The translations under genes and the position numbers were made by a program. From positions 28,172 through 38,917 of the forward strand of contig DIVE01000120.1 in NCBI GenBank assembly GCA_002423265.1: a stretch of 10,746 bases of DNA. The letters are read 5' to 3'. This document shows, piece by piece, positions 9,687 to 10,746 of this stretch. The stretch is from Methylophilaceae bacterium UBA6140 (GTDB taxonomy: Bacteria > Pseudomonadota > Gammaproteobacteria > Burkholderiales > Methylophilaceae). The number at the start of each line of letters is the position of its first letter. Within the stretch, counting starts at the first letter, position 1. A model generated the notes under the pieces. The model saw only the letters and a program-made list of their open reading frames with translations. It did no database searches and had not been told where the DNA came from.

Positions 9687-10746
9687 ATGAACAGTAGCAA
9701 CACAAGCAGTCCGGCACTGGCACAGGCGCTGCACCGGCACTATACGCGCAACCAGCGCTGGGGTTTCATGTGGGCCTTGTGGACCGCGATTCTATGGGGT
9801 GCATGGTATGTGCCGGGCACCGCACTCTGGTATGAACAGCCTTATGTCGATATCCCGTCCGACCAGCAATCGCTGAAACTGGCAGCGACGGCGGTGATGA
9901 CCTGGGTGCATGCGATCACCGTATTCCTCTTTCTGCTGTTATGGAACGGCGTGCTCGGCAAGATCAAGGATTACGGCCGCACCATCGTGCGCTTTCGTAA
10001 AATCTCCAAATGGTACGCACTGGCCTCGCTTTGCGGCGGGCCGATGGCCATCTTCGGTTCCTACATGGCCATGGGTTTTGTCGGCCCGGTGTTCGCTGCC
10101 GTCACCTCGCTGTTCTACCCTGTAATTGGCGCAGTCATCGCGCGACTCTGGTACAAGGAGAAAATCTCCGGCCGCGCCGCCATCGGCATGGGTATCATCA
10201 TTTTCGGCGGCGTCGTCATCTACGGCCCCGGCCTTTTCGGCGAAATGGACATCACCAGCAACTACGCCTGGCTCGGTTATGTCGGCGGCATCATGTCGGC
10301 CATCGGCTGGGGCACCGAGGGCGCAGTGGCGGCACGCGCGATGGATGTCTCCGACCCTGATGTCGGCATTCATTGTCGCTTCAGCTTCGAGATTCTGTTC
10401 TGGGGCATTCTGATCCTGCCAGTGCTCGCTCTCTTTACCGATCTGCCGATCGGGGCCTTGATCATGGACACCTTGCAGAACGAGATGGCCATGCTCTGGA
10501 TTCTGCTCGCCTCGGCTTGCCACGCCTATTGCTACACGTCTTTTTACAAGAGTTTCAGCCTCATCGGCGTCGGCCGCGGCGAAGCCATCGGCAATCTCTA
10601 TGCGGTATTCGCGCTGATCTTCATCGCCGCCTTCACACTGGAATTGCCGCAATGGTATTTCGTCGTCGGTCTTGTCGTCACCGTGCTCGGCAGCTTCGTC
10701 ATGTTCAGCGAACCCGCCGAGTCGGTCGCCCAGTTGCGTGAAAACG
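9687..10746 (+). CDS. DMT-superfamily (EamA-type) transporter, partial at the window end
   Basis: Inner-membrane protein, 353 residues visible and still open at the window edge; it is near the family's usual end because the tenth hydrophobic segment (VVGLVVTVLGSFVMFSE) is already present. It has about 10 helices as two EamA-like halves. The first half ends in the typical FAAVTSLFYPVIGAVIARLWYKEKISGRAAIG stretch, which I split here as FAAVTSLFYPVIG and ARLWYKEKISGRAAIG. The second half holds FYKSFSLIGVGRGEAIGNLY. The ATG at 9687 follows the globin stop by 36 bp, with only a purine-rich AAGAAAAAG upstream, so translation may depend on the globin gene. Family members export metabolites or import amines and other small solutes. 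A role in moving methylamine, dimethylamine or a by-product is inferred from position. Its substrate is not visible in the sequence. Confidence 0.87.
   Translation, partial: MNSSNTSSPALAQALHRHYTRNQRWGFMWALWTAILWGAWYVPGTALWYEQPYVDIPSDQQSLKLAATAVMTWVHAITVFLFLLLWNGVLGKIKDYGRTIVRFRKISKWYALASLCGGPMAIFGSYMAMGFVGPVFAAVTSLFYPVIGAVIARLWYKEKISGRAAIGMGIIIFGGVVIYGPGLFGEMDITSNYAWLGYVGGIMSAIGWGTEGAVAARAMDVSDPDVGIHCRFSFEILFWGILILPVLALFTDLPIGALIMDTLQNEMAMLWILLASACHAYCYTSFYKSFSLIGVGRGEAIGNLYAVFALIFIAAFTLELPQWYFVVGLVVTVLGSFVMFSEPAESVAQLREN

Noticed and set aside
9939-10652. 237-codon minus-strand open frame
   Set aside because: It is antisense to the DMT transporter, with the same polar shadow composition and no domain.

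Overview
The window is a locus for growth on methylated amines from a methylotrophic bacterium, probably a proteobacterium. The two catabolic enzymes are recognisable almost residue by residue. One resembles trimethylamine dehydrogenase of Methylophilus methylotrophus W3A1 and the other resembles dimethylamine dehydrogenase of Hyphomicrobium X. Base composition is moderately GC-rich and looks even across the genes, with more AT-rich intergenic regions. The genus cannot be fixed from this window.

Layout. On the minus strand, reading from the middle towards position 1, lie a divergent Amt-family channel (5555-4194), an APC-superfamily permease (3748-2051, TTG start) and the trimethylamine dehydrogenase gene tmd (1859-1, its 3' end outside the window). 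On the plus strand lie a small DUF861/EutQ-like cupin (6214-6597), the dimethylamine dehydrogenase gene dmd (6811-9021), a group II truncated haemoglobin (9219-9650) and a DMT/EamA-type transporter (9687 to the window end, partial). Strong intrinsic terminators follow the APC permease, the cupin and dmd. A 76-nt hairpin follows the Amt-like gene. Most genes therefore look like separate transcription units; only the globin and DMT genes (36 bp apart) look co-transcribed.

How it works together (partly inference). Trimethylamine enters, and Tmd converts it to dimethylamine plus formaldehyde. Dmd converts dimethylamine to methylamine plus formaldehyde. Both enzymes pass electrons through FMN and a [4Fe-4S] cluster to electron-transfer flavoprotein, which is not encoded here. 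Genes for methylamine oxidation are also not in the window. Three unrelated transporter families (Amt, APC, DMT) sit in the cluster and are candidates for uptake or efflux of the three amines. The roles of the cupin and the globin are unknown.

Most notable points. (1) The Amt-like protein appears to lack both histidines of the conserved twin-His pore pair, Tyr and Phe standing in their places, while other pore residues are kept; this fits a changed substrate such as a methylated amine. (2) The two dehydrogenases differ at exactly the three active-site positions known to separate trimethylamine from dimethylamine specificity. (3) The same dyad, TACT-N8-AGTA in a longer similar block, lies upstream of the Amt-like, APC and dmd genes in the same orientation relative to each gene. 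(4) A 29-bp direct repeat (28/29 identical) lies upstream of both the cupin and globin genes, and a perfect 16-bp palindrome that partly resembles it lies upstream of tmd. Together these suggest a locally coordinated regulon.
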